NCBI RefSeq assembly: GCF_002933395.1
Contig: NZ_PKFN01000008.1
Coordinates: 310,001 to 374,000 of the forward strand
DNA: 64,000 bases
DNA from: Yoonia maritima
GTDB lineage: Bacteria > Pseudomonadota > Alphaproteobacteria > Rhodobacterales > Rhodobacteraceae
Direction of reading: 5' to 3'
Under the pieces are notes generated by a model. It did no database searches. It was not told the origin of the DNA and worked only from the letters and a program-made list of their open reading frames with translations. Shown here one piece after another: positions 17,345 to 25,838 of this stretch. Position 1 is the stretch's first letter, and each line of letters starts with the position of its first letter. The position numbers and the translations under genes were made by a program.

Positions 17345-17928
17345 TCCAAATCGCTGGCCGGAACGATGGGAAAGAATACACCGCCCGACCTTACCCCAAA
17401 CCATTGTTCACCGGCATGGGTGTCATGTTCGCCAATCTCAACCAGCCGATAAAATGATTTGCGGTCAATCAAGGCCTCAAGGTTTGCGCGGATGTGTACG
17501 TAGGGACTTGGTTCGCCGGTCTTTGGATCACGCTCAACGCGTATCGGGTGATCCTTGCCGGCTATTGCACTGTCACCAACATTCGTTTCAAACACAAGAC
17601 TATCGTCAACATGATTAAAATCGACAGCGACAAATGGGGCATCGTCAACCGTAATCCCGACCTTTTCAACCGGAGTAACCAGTACGTAATCGTCACCGTC
17701 TTTGCGTAGAATCGTCGAAAACAAGCGTACCAGCTCAGGTCGACCAATGGGCGTGCCCATATAAAACCAGGTGCCGTCACGTGCGATCCGCATGTCGATA
17801 TGCCCGCAATGCGGCGGATTCCACATGTGAACCGGAGGTAATCCGCCTTTTTGGGCCGCGCGCGCGCTCTGTGCGATGCTTTCTGCCGACGGGGTCACAA
17901 TCTTTTGTGTGCTCATTGATTTTGCCAT
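17341..17928 (-). CDS. DUF1285 family protein
   Basis: 195 residues if started at the ATG at 17928 (MAKSMSTQK); a second ATG at 17916 is possible. The open frame up to 17988 would overlap the divergent moxR start and is unlikely. Recognisable family segments: PPVHMWNPPHCGHIDMRI, DGTWFYMGTPIGRPELVRLF, a hydrophilic middle, and QWFGVRSGGVFFPIVP at the end. Cytoplasmic, no signal peptide. Function is not established for this family. It is divergent from moxR (59 bases between starts) and its 3' end overlaps tpm by four bases. Confidence 0.85.
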   Translation of the reverse strand: MAKSMSTQKIVTPSAESIAQSARAAQKGGLPPVHMWNPPHCGHIDMRIARDGTWFYMGTPIGRPELVRLFSTILRKDGDDYVLVTPVEKVGITVDDAPFVAVDFNHVDDSLVFETNVGDSAIAGKDHPIRVERDPKTGEPSPYVHIRANLEALIDRKSFYRLVEIGEHDTHAGEQWFGVRSGGVFFPIVPASDLD

Positions 17929-17986
17929 TGGGGTTCGGTCAATTATCTGTTGGTATAGACCTATATAGTTCAACCGGAGGAAAGTC

Positions 17987-18991
17987 ATGGCAGATCACGC
18001 CGATCTTGTCGCCCAAATCGAAAACTTGGGTGCAAAGTTGCAAGACGCACGCGGCAGCATCGCTGCCCGGTTCATTGGCCAGCCCCGTGTTGTTGATCTA
18101 ACTTTGACCTCGCTAATTTGCGGTGGACATGCCGTGCTGATCGGTTTGCCGGGACTAGGGAAAACGCGTCTGGTCGACACGTTGTCCACAGTGATGGGTC
18201 TGAATGGCAACCGTATTCAGTTTACGCCTGACCTTATGCCCGCGGATATTCTTGGGTCCGAGGTTTTAGAAACGGCAGAAGGCGGCGCACGCAACTTTCG
18301 CTTTATCGAAGGGCCGATTTTCTGCCAGCTGTTGATGGCCGACGAAATCAACCGTGCCTCGCCCCGGACACAATCCGCGCTATTGCAGGCGATGCAGGAA
18401 AAAGAAGTCACCATCGCGGGAGAACACCGCCCGCTGGGGGCACCATTTCATGTACTCGCCACCCAAAACCCGATTGAACAAGAAGGCACCTACCCTCTGC
18501 CCGAGGCTCAGCTTGACCGCTTCCTTGTGCAAATCGACGTGCCTTATCCAGATCGCCAGACCGAGCGCGACATTCTGATCGCAACGACCGGCGTGGCCGA
18601 AGCAGATGCAACGCCAGTGTTCACAGCCCAAGAGCTGCTAGATGCCCAAGCCCTACTGCGCCGTATGCCTGTAGGCGACAATATCGTCGAAATAATCCTT
18701 GATCTGGTCCGCGCCTGTCGCCCTGATGCGGATGCACCAGATATTATCCGCCAGAATGTCAGCTGGGGCCCAGGCCCGCGTGCCGCGCAGGCGCTGATGC
18801 TGACCGTACGTGCCCAAGCGTTGCTTGATGGGCGGCTTGCCCCATCTGCCGAAGATGTCCGTGCCATGGCTGTTCCCGTTCTGGAACACCGCATGGCGTT
18901 ATCCTTTGCTGCGCGCGCGCGTGGCGAAAGCATTGCCGATATTATCAATACCGTTGCGAGCCAAGTGACCGAGGTCGCAACCGCCGCATGA
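17987..18991 (+). CDS. MoxR-type AAA+ ATPase
   Basis: 334 residues. Walker A GLPGLGKTRL near 58-67, Walker B LLMADEINRASP near 118-128, sensor 1 ATQNPIEQEGTYPLPEAQLDRF, and the MoxR-specific lid. MoxR ATPases act as chaperones for metalloprotein or membrane-complex assembly, usually with the DUF58 and BatA-type partners coded beside them, as here: DUF58 gene overlapping by ATGA, then two large membrane proteins. AGGAAAG at 17978-17984 gives the ribosome-binding site. Confidence 0.93.
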   Translation: MADHADLVAQIENLGAKLQDARGSIAARFIGQPRVVDLTLTSLICGGHAVLIGLPGLGKTRLVDTLSTVMGLNGNRIQFTPDLMPADILGSEVLETAEGGARNFRFIEGPIFCQLLMADEINRASPRTQSALLQAMQEKEVTIAGEHRPLGAPFHVLATQNPIEQEGTYPLPEAQLDRFLVQIDVPYPDRQTERDILIATTGVAEADATPVFTAQELLDAQALLRRMPVGDNIVEIILDLVRACRPDADAPDIIRQNVSWGPGPRAAQALMLTVRAQALLDGRLAPSAEDVRAMAVPVLEHRMALSFAARARGESIADIINTVASQVTEVATAA

Positions 18992-19857
18992 CTGCACCGC
19001 TGAACCTCCGCGCCGACGCCGAAAGCTTGGCCGCGTCGCTGCCCGCACTTTTGGCCGAGGCAGAACATCTGGCTACCACCGTTCTGCTGGGTGACCACGG
19101 ACGGCGGCGCGCAGGTGTGGGGGATACATTTTGGCAATATCGACCTGCGCAACCGACTGATGCAGCACGTAGTATCGACTGGCGACGGTCTGCCCGATCC
19201 GACACTAATTTCGTTCAGGACAAAGAATGGCAGATTGCGCAATCGATCTTGCTATGGGTCAATCAAGCGGCATCAATGGGCTTTCAATCCGGCGATCTTC
19301 CAACCAAGGGCAACCGCGCCCGCATGCTTGGGCTGGCAACCGCAATCTTGCTTATCCGTGGCGGCGAACGGGTCGGTCTAACTGGGTTACGCCTGCCACC
19401 GCGTCGCGGTGAAGCCCAGATCATGCAAATGGCGCAAATCCTTTCAGAAGACAGTGACCATGATTACGGCGCGCCAGAAACCCAAGGCATGCTACCGCAT
19501 TCGCGCGCACTGTTTATCAGCGACTTTCTAGGGGACATCGCACCCGTAGAAGAAGCCCTGCTTCGCGCAGCCGACCGTGGCGTGCGCGGCGCGCTATTAC
19601 AGGTCCTTGATCCGCAAGAAGAAGACTTCCCCTTTGACGGGCGCACCATCTTCACCTCAATGACTGGTGCGTTGGAACATGAAACGCACAAAGCTGGTGA
19701 TCTAAAACAGCGTTACCTCGACCGATTGGCTGAGCGTAAAGATAGGTTGACGCATTTGGCCCGGACCACAGGTTGGCAATTCCAGACCCATCACACGGGA
19801 CAACCAGCAACCACTGCACTGCTTTGGCTGTATGGCGCATTGGAACGGCGAACATGA
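18988..19857 (+). CDS. DUF58 domain protein, MoxR partner
   Basis: 289 residues with the DUF58 hallmark 'Y-R-P-x(2)-P-x-D-A-A-R-S-I-D-W-R-R-S-A-R' around 50-70. A von Willebrand A-like second half has ALFISDFLGDI, but the MIDAS-type D-x-S-x-S is not clearly kept. No transmembrane segment, unlike longer DUF58 proteins. It overlaps moxR by four bases and precedes a BatA/DUF4159 membrane protein. Expected to act with MoxR in assembly of a membrane or secreted complex; the target is unknown. Confidence 0.9.
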   Translation: MTAPLNLRADAESLAASLPALLAEAEHLATTVLLGDHGRRRAGVGDTFWQYRPAQPTDAARSIDWRRSARSDTNFVQDKEWQIAQSILLWVNQAASMGFQSGDLPTKGNRARMLGLATAILLIRGGERVGLTGLRLPPRRGEAQIMQMAQILSEDSDHDYGAPETQGMLPHSRALFISDFLGDIAPVEEALLRAADRGVRGALLQVLDPQEEDFPFDGRTIFTSMTGALEHETHKAGDLKQRYLDRLAERKDRLTHLARTTGWQFQTHHTGQPATTALLWLYGALERRT

Positions 19858-19906
19858 TACACTCTCCTGCCCCTCGCTTTGTTCAAAATACTCAAAAGGA
19901 CGACCT

Positions 19907-22663
19907 ATGATGTGGACGCTAGGCCCGATAGGTTTCACCGCGCCTTGGCTTCTTGTTGCTTTGGCGGCGCTACCCATCCTATGGGTACTGCTGCGCGCCG
20001 TACCACCTGCGCCAATCCGGCGGCGTTTCCCCGGCGTGGCGTTGCTCCTTGGGCTTGCGGACGAGGATAGCCAGTCGGACCGCACGCCTTGGTGGTTGCT
20101 TTTGCTCCGGCTGTTGGCTGTAGCTGCCGTGATTATCGGTTTTGCCGGACCAGTACTGAACCCGCAGGCCGCACGCGAAGGTCAAGGCGATTTAGTCATT
20201 GCATTGGACGGCACATGGGCCGGAGCAGCCAATTGGCAGGCCCGCATGGACCGTGTGAACGCCCTACTGACCGAGGCCGCGCTTGCCGATCGTCGCGTCG
20301 CCGTTGTTGCCTTGACTGACCTTCCGAGTGACACGCTCCCATTTACTGCCCCAAACGAATGGCAAAACCGTTTGCCAAACCTGCAACCAAAGCCTTGGCA
20401 ACCGCAGGACACCGCAAATTATTTCAACACGCAACAAGGCAGCTATGAAACCTATTGGCTGTCTGACGGCGTTGATTTTGAAGGGCGTGACGCGCTGCTT
20501 GAAGCCCTTGAAGCCAAAGGTCCCGTAACCGTTTTCCAAACGCCCCAACTGACAGTAGGAGTACGCCCCGCGCGGTTCGAAGATGGCCAAGTCATCGTAT
20601 CAGCAACCCGCACGCCTATCGGTGCCGCCTATGAAACACAAATCACTGCAGTCGGGCTTGATCCTGCTGGTGTCGAACGGCAACTTGCCACCGTTCCGTT
20701 GGCATTTGAAGCGGGTGACGCGGATGCCGAAACAGCCATGGTTCTCCCGCCCGAGCTCCGCAACCGGATCACACGGTTTGAGGTCACTGGAAACCGATCT
20801 GCCGGTGCAGTCAGCCTGACGGATGATGCGCTGAAACGTCGCGAGGTAGCTTTGATCGCAGGAAGCGATAGCCGCGAAGGTTTGGAATTGCTTTCCCCAC
20901 TCTATTACCTGCGCGAGGCGTTAGAACCGACTGCCGACCTTATTGATGGTACTCTGTCAGATGTCTTGCTCGCCAATCCAGACGTGATCGTGCTGGCAGA
21001 TGTTGCAACGCTAAGTGAAACTGAAACAGACGCTGTCCACGATTGGGTCGAAAACGGTGGTATGTTGCTGCGGTTTGCTGGGCCGCGACTGGCGGCGAGT
21101 GATCTTGGTCGCAACCAAGAAGACCCACTTTTGCCCGTTCGCTTACGCAGTGGTGGCCGCACTGTCGGCGGCGCAATGAGCTGGGGTGAACCCAAGACAC
21201 TGGCCCCGTTTGAAAACGACAGCCCTTTCTTTGGCCTTTCGATCCCCGAAGACGTCAACGTCACCAGCCAAGTCATGGCGCAGCCCGATCCCACGCTAGC
21301 AGATCGCGTCATCGCGCAACTGGCAGATGGTACGCCGCTGGTCACCCGTAAAATCACAGGCGAAGGACAGGTCGTGTTGGTTCACGTCACCGCAAACGCA
21401 GAATGGTCCTCGCTTCCGCTTTCAGGGCTTTTTGTACAAATGCTTGAACGATTGGCGGTCTCGACCCGCCCCGCGACACCCGACGCCACAGAACTTGCTG
21501 GCACGACATGGTTGCCGAACAAGGTTCTGGACGCATACGGCAGGCTCGAAGATGGCAGCGCCCTACCAGGTGTCGCAGGCGAGACTCTTGCTACCGCAGC
21601 CCCCGGTCCGTTGCTTCAACCCGGCCTGTACGCGGGTGACGACCGCCAGCTTGCTGTCAACGTGATCAGCCCCGAGACCGTCTTATCCGTTGCAAACTGG
21701 CCTGCCCGCATCGCGGTAGAAGGTATGACCACACTGCATGAGACCGCATTAAAGGGTTGGCTGCTTAGCGCCGCAATCTTGCTGTTATTATTTGATGTCA
21801 TCGTATCGCTTGCTGTTGGCGGGCGTCTGCGCGGCCCAAGAGCCGACGTTGCTGCATTGCTCGCGCTGATGATGTTTAGTGCCCCCGATGCCCAAGCACA
21901 GACCGATGACGCCTTCGCGCTTCAGGCCACGTCGCAAGTCGTGCTGGGCCATGTGATAACCGGCAACGCCCAAGCTGACGAAATCGCCGAAGCGGGCCTA
22001 TTGGGGCTATCGCAAACCCTATTCCGTCGCACCTCGATCGAGCCGTCAGCACCTATCGGTGTCGACTTAGAGACCGATGAGCTCGCGTTCTTTCCGTTTC
22101 TTTATTGGCCGATTACCGCAGATCAACCGCTGCCGTCACATGATGCATACGCCAAGTTAAACCGCTATCTGCGTTCAGGTGGCATGATCATGTTTGATAC
22201 GCGTGACGCTGACACCGCGCGATTTGGATCGGGATCACCCGAAGGTCGCAAGCTGCAAGCTATCGCTCGATCACTTGATATTCCCGCGCTTGAGCCTGTC
22301 CCGTCAGACCATGTGCTGACGCGTACCTTCTATCTTTTGCAGGATTTCCCCGGCCGTTACGCAAGCCGCGACGTATGGGTCGAAGCCGCCCCCATTGGTG
22401 CGACCCAAGTCGAAGGCATGCCATTCCGCAATCTGAATGATGGCGTTACCCCAGTCATCATCGGCGGCAACAATTGGGCCGCTGCTTGGGCCGTAAACCC
22501 GAATGGTTCCCCCATGCTACCCGTCGGGCGCGGTATGGCAGGTGAACGCCAGCGCGAAATCGCACTGCGCTTTGGCGTGAATGTCATCATGCACGTGCTC
22601 ACTGGGAACTATAAATCAGACCAAGTCCATGTGCCGGACCTGCTGGATAGGTTGGGACAATGA
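19907..22663 (+). CDS. BatA-type membrane protein with C-terminal DUF4159
   Basis: 918 residues from the ATG at 19907 (AAAAGGA at 19894-19900). Two N-terminal membrane segments (FTAPWLLVALAALPILWVLL and a second at about 60-80) as in the aerotolerance-regulator N-terminal domain, a long periplasmic region, a further hydrophobic pair near 620-680, and a C-terminal DUF4159 domain (FFPFLYWPITADQPLPS, RYLRSGGMIMFDTRDAD, near 725-918). Overlaps the next gene by ATGA. The MoxR-DUF58-BatA/DUF4159 order is common in alphaproteobacteria; the biological role remains unassigned. Confidence 0.88.
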   Translation: MMWTLGPIGFTAPWLLVALAALPILWVLLRAVPPAPIRRRFPGVALLLGLADEDSQSDRTPWWLLLLRLLAVAAVIIGFAGPVLNPQAAREGQGDLVIALDGTWAGAANWQARMDRVNALLTEAALADRRVAVVALTDLPSDTLPFTAPNEWQNRLPNLQPKPWQPQDTANYFNTQQGSYETYWLSDGVDFEGRDALLEALEAKGPVTVFQTPQLTVGVRPARFEDGQVIVSATRTPIGAAYETQITAVGLDPAGVERQLATVPLAFEAGDADAETAMVLPPELRNRITRFEVTGNRSAGAVSLTDDALKRREVALIAGSDSREGLELLSPLYYLREALEPTADLIDGTLSDVLLANPDVIVLADVATLSETETDAVHDWVENGGMLLRFAGPRLAASDLGRNQEDPLLPVRLRSGGRTVGGAMSWGEPKTLAPFENDSPFFGLSIPEDVNVTSQVMAQPDPTLADRVIAQLADGTPLVTRKITGEGQVVLVHVTANAEWSSLPLSGLFVQMLERLAVSTRPATPDATELAGTTWLPNKVLDAYGRLEDGSALPGVAGETLATAAPGPLLQPGLYAGDDRQLAVNVISPETVLSVANWPARIAVEGMTTLHETALKGWLLSAAILLLLFDVIVSLAVGGRLRGPRADVAALLALMMFSAPDAQAQTDDAFALQATSQVVLGHVITGNAQADEIAEAGLLGLSQTLFRRTSIEPSAPIGVDLETDELAFFPFLYWPITADQPLPSHDAYAKLNRYLRSGGMIMFDTRDADTARFGSGSPEGRKLQAIARSLDIPALEPVPSDHVLTRTFYLLQDFPGRYASRDVWVEAAPIGATQVEGMPFRNLNDGVTPVIIGGNNWAAAWAVNPNGSPMLPVGRGMAGERQREIALRFGVNVIMHVLTGNYKSDQVHVPDLLDRLGQ

Positions 22664-24726
22664 CCGAGACTTTGATTTTTGATCCGCTGATCCCATTGCC
22701 AATGCTTCTTGGCGTGGCGGCAGTGGTTGTGCTCGCCTTTGCATTTGCGCTTTGGCGCCGCCTGCCCGGCAGTTGGCTGCGCGGAGCGGCGGGCCTTGCC
22801 TTGCTGGCCGCAATCGCGGGCCCTTCTTTGCAACAAGAAGACCGTGCGCCACTGTCGGACATTGTCCTGCTTGTTGTCGACGAAAGCGCCAGCCAGAAAA
22901 TTGCTGACCGGGCCGACCAGAACGCAACCGCGATTGCGAATGTCGAGGCAGAGCTCGCCCGGCATCCGAACACCGAACTGCGGATCGTGCGTTTAGCCGA
23001 TGGAGAGGGCGACAGCGGCACCGCCCTTATGACCGCAACGTCCGAGGCGCTGTCAGAGGAACCACAAGGCCGGATCGCTGGTGTAATTCTACTTAGTGAC
23101 GGGCGGCTTCATGACATTGAACGCGCACCGCGCCTGCCCGCCCCGATGCATTTGATGCTAACCGGCCAACCCGACGATTGGGATCGACGGCTTGTTGTGT
23201 CGCACGCCCCCGCCTTTGCCATTCTGGGCGAACAAGTCACGTTGACCCTGCGAGTAGACGACCAAGGGGCTGCTCCGACAACTGATGCGGTTGTGCTATC
23301 AATTGCAGTGGATGGAGACACGCCGATCAGCCTGCCAATCCCCATTGGCCAAGACATCGAGATCCCAATTGAACTGCCCCATGGTGGCATGAACGTCCTA
23401 CAGTTTTCGATCCCAGAGGCAGATGGCGAACTCACTGCGCGTAACAACACTGCCGTCGTACAAATCAACGGTGTACGTGATCGTTTGCGTGTTTTGCTTG
23501 TGTCAGGTGAACCGCATGCAGGCGAACGGACTTGGCGGAACCTGTTGAAGTCTGACCAAACCGTCGACCTCGTTCACTTTACCATTCTGCGCCCACCCGA
23601 AAAGCAAGACGGCGTTCCCGTCAATGAACTATCTCTGATCGCGTTTCCGACGCGTGAATTGTTCTTGGACAAAATCCACGACTTTGACTTGATCATCTTT
23701 GACCGCTATCGCCGCCGCGGGATTTTGCCCGCCAGCTATTTCGACAACATCCGTCAGTATGTTGAACAAGGCGGCGCAGTGCTGGTATCATCTGGGCCTG
23801 AATACGGCGCAGCAGAAAGCATCTATCGGTCTCCGCTCGGACAAATCCTGCCCGGTGCACCGACCGCACGGGTCTTTGAAGAAGGGTTCGTGCCCCAGAT
23901 CACCGACATCGGACAGCGCCATCCAGTGACCGAAGGGCTAGAAGAATTCTCACCCAATCTTGACGGTGAAGGCCCCGGTTGGGGGCGTTGGTTCCGCTTG
24001 GTTGACGTTCTTGTCCCAACAGAGGCCACGACGGTCATGTCTGGCTTAGACGACCGGCCGCTGCTGACACTGAACCGCATCGGAGAAGGGCGCGTTTCGC
24101 TGATTGCCTCGGATCATAGCTGGCTATGGGATCGCGGTTTCGAAGGTGGCGGTCCGCAACTGGAACTGCTGCGTCGCCTTGCCCACTGGATGATGAAAGA
24201 ACCCGAACTTGAGGAAGAGGCGCTTTGGGCTGAACCAAGCGGTCAGACAATGCGCATCATTCGCCGCACACTGAGCGAGGAAACTGGTGACGTGACGGTT
24301 ACCCATCCCGATGGGACTGAAACGGTCCTCACTCTCAAAGAAGTATCACCCGGACGGTATGAAACGCTATGGAACGGTCCTGAGATCGGGCTGTACCGTT
24401 TGGATGACGGAATAGAGACATCCGTCATCGCGCTTGGCCCCGCTGCCCCCCGCGAGTTTGAACAAACCATCGCGACTGGCGAAACCTTGGCGCCTCTTGT
24501 CGAAGCTACAGGTGGTGGCATCATGCCGGTATCGGACGGCGACATCAGCATACGTACGGTCCGCACAGGTCGCCCGGCAAATGGGCGCGGCTGGATCGGG
24601 ATCACACCGCGCGGCGCATACCAAACGGCAGACATCAGGATCACGCCAATACTGCCGGCATGGGCATGGCTGCTACTAGCATCGGTGCTGATTATAGGTG
24701 CATGGCTGCGCGAGGGGCGGCGTTAG
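22660..24726 (+). CDS. Large membrane protein of the MoxR cluster, glutamine-amidotransferase-like region
   Basis: 688 residues: two N-terminal membrane segments (about 10-30 and 35-55), a von Willebrand A-like stretch (IVLLVVDESASQKIADRAD near 67; AGVILLSDGRLHD near 140), a middle region like class-I glutamine-amidotransferase domains (GEPHAGERTWRNLL, LIIFDRYRRRGILP, GGAVLVSSGPEYG) and a C-terminal membrane segment ending in a basic tail. The catalytic Cys of amidotransferases is not seen, so the fold is probably used for binding. It overlaps the DUF4159 gene by four bases and ends the MoxR cluster, facing the convergent small gene at 24723. Confidence 0.82.
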   Translation: MTETLIFDPLIPLPMLLGVAAVVVLAFAFALWRRLPGSWLRGAAGLALLAAIAGPSLQQEDRAPLSDIVLLVVDESASQKIADRADQNATAIANVEAELARHPNTELRIVRLADGEGDSGTALMTATSEALSEEPQGRIAGVILLSDGRLHDIERAPRLPAPMHLMLTGQPDDWDRRLVVSHAPAFAILGEQVTLTLRVDDQGAAPTTDAVVLSIAVDGDTPISLPIPIGQDIEIPIELPHGGMNVLQFSIPEADGELTARNNTAVVQINGVRDRLRVLLVSGEPHAGERTWRNLLKSDQTVDLVHFTILRPPEKQDGVPVNELSLIAFPTRELFLDKIHDFDLIIFDRYRRRGILPASYFDNIRQYVEQGGAVLVSSGPEYGAAESIYRSPLGQILPGAPTARVFEEGFVPQITDIGQRHPVTEGLEEFSPNLDGEGPGWGRWFRLVDVLVPTEATTVMSGLDDRPLLTLNRIGEGRVSLIASDHSWLWDRGFEGGGPQLELLRRLAHWMMKEPELEEEALWAEPSGQTMRIIRRTLSEETGDVTVTHPDGTETVLTLKEVSPGRYETLWNGPEIGLYRLDDGIETSVIALGPAAPREFEQTIATGETLAPLVEATGGGIMPVSDGDISIRTVRTGRPANGRGWIGITPRGAYQTADIRITPILPAWAWLLLASVLIIGAWLREGRR

Positions 24727-25061
24727 TCGCTAAGCAAAACTTCGAACAATTCATCCGACCAACCATCAACGTTGCAGCGCGTGCGGATGAATATCGATGT
24801 CGCGCCTTCGGGAGTGACGATCCCGGCTTGTGATCGCGTGAAGGGTTGTTCGTTTTCGTGCGGATGGAACAGTTCACGAAACCCTAATCGGTTGCCATCG
24901 GCATCAAGAACTTCCCAACCATCCGCATAATGGTCCCAGCCCGTATCGGGATGCAGCACGGTTACATCAACCCTATCGCCAGTTACGATGACATTCTGCA
25001 CTTGGGGTGCATCCGCCAAAGCGGTCGTCGCAGCAAAAACGGGGATCAGCACATATTTCAT
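24723..25061 (-). CDS. Small secreted protein of unknown function
   Basis: 112 residues from the ATG at 25061, which overlaps the stop of the upstream DUF599 gene by ATGA. Signal peptide MKYVLIPVFAATTALADA, then a compact domain with VIVTGDRVDVTVLHPDTGWDH, WEVLDADG, RELFHPHENEQPF and IFIRTRC, two of the histidines close together. No family recognised with confidence. It meets the preceding membrane-protein gene tail to tail with a 4-base overlap. Confidence 0.75.
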   Translation of the reverse strand: MKYVLIPVFAATTALADAPQVQNVIVTGDRVDVTVLHPDTGWDHYADGWEVLDADGNRLGFRELFHPHENEQPFTRSQAGIVTPEGATSIFIRTRCNVDGWSDELFEVLLSD

Positions 25062-25756
25062 ATCTTTTCGTTTAGCAGAATACTGCGCGGGATCGATGCA
25101 AATTCTCGTGTCCAGACAATCCAGACGGCAACGACAGTCGCGATGATCAACGCAACCGAGCCCAGCAACCACGCTAGCGCGGCAAGCGAGAAATACATCG
25201 CGCGCAGCCCACGGTTAAAGTTTACTGCCGCACGAATATTCAATTCGGCTGCCTGTGCCGCGCGTGGAAATGCGACCGGGTCTTTGGGGTCGTTTGGCAC
25301 CGCAGCCATGACCACAGCACAATAACCAAACACGCGGTTCGCCCAGACAAATTTCAAAAACGCGTTCGCAAGGAACAACACGACAAGGCCCAACTTTAGC
25401 TGCCAAACAACGACAGGAACCGGCATATCCGTGACCTCAAGCGCCACACCGCTTAGGGGATCAGTATTCCCGATCAACGCAAGAACGCCACCCATCGCCA
25501 ACAGGCAGGTGGAGGCAAAAAACGATGTGCTTTGCCGCAGGCTGCTTAGGATTTGGCTATCGAATAGGCGTGGCGTGCGTTCGACGAACACTTTCATCCA
25601 CGTGCGCCTGTGTTCCGACATAAGCACGGTCACGGATGGGCGTTTGCCGCCAGACTTATCGATCAACAGCCCAATAGCGTACCAAGCAAGCACAATAAGC
25701 GCCGCAGCGCACCAATCCCAAAGGGTCAAAAGGCTCAGGTGTTCAATCAGTGTCAT
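25058..25756 (-). CDS. DUF599 family membrane protein
   Basis: 232 residues with four hydrophobic segments (about 12-32, 73-90, 112-135 and 185-212). Family-like elements: WDWCAAALIVLAWYAIGLLID, the R-T-W-M motif, DSQILSSLRQSTSFFASTCLL and RAAQAAELNIRAAVNFNRG-L-R-A-M-Y-F. DUF599 proteins are inner-membrane proteins with no proved function. Co-transcribed with the small secreted protein downstream and divergent from glcD. Confidence 0.9.
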   Translation of the reverse strand: MTLIEHLSLLTLWDWCAAALIVLAWYAIGLLIDKSGGKRPSVTVLMSEHRRTWMKVFVERTPRLFDSQILSSLRQSTSFFASTCLLAMGGVLALIGNTDPLSGVALEVTDMPVPVVVWQLKLGLVVLFLANAFLKFVWANRVFGYCAVVMAAVPNDPKDPVAFPRAAQAAELNIRAAVNFNRGLRAMYFSLAALAWLLGSVALIIATVVAVWIVWTREFASIPRSILLNEKI

Positions 25757-25801
25757 ATTTCAATATGTAGCCAGTCGGCTTACCACTTGCTATACGAAAA
25801 A

Positions 25802-25824
25802 ATTGGTAATATATTTTTACCAAT
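25802..25824. promoter_or_regulatory. Perfect inverted repeat upstream of glcD
   Basis: ATTGGTAA (25802-25809) and TTACCAAT (25817-25824) form an 8-base perfect inverted repeat with a 7-base AT spacer, four bases before the GGAGG that serves glcD. TTGGT/ACCAA half-sites are typical of FadR/PdhR/GlcC-type GntR regulators, although their usual spacing is shorter. It also lies in the shared region for the divergent DUF599 gene. Probably an operator for glycolate control; no GntR gene is in the window. Confidence 0.6.
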
Positions 25825-25838
25825 GATGGAGGTCACCT

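Noticed and set aside
18544..19242. 232-residue minus-strand gene opposite moxR and the DUF58 gene
   Set aside because: It is the antisense frame of well-recognised genes, is rich in Arg and Ser, and shows no domain.
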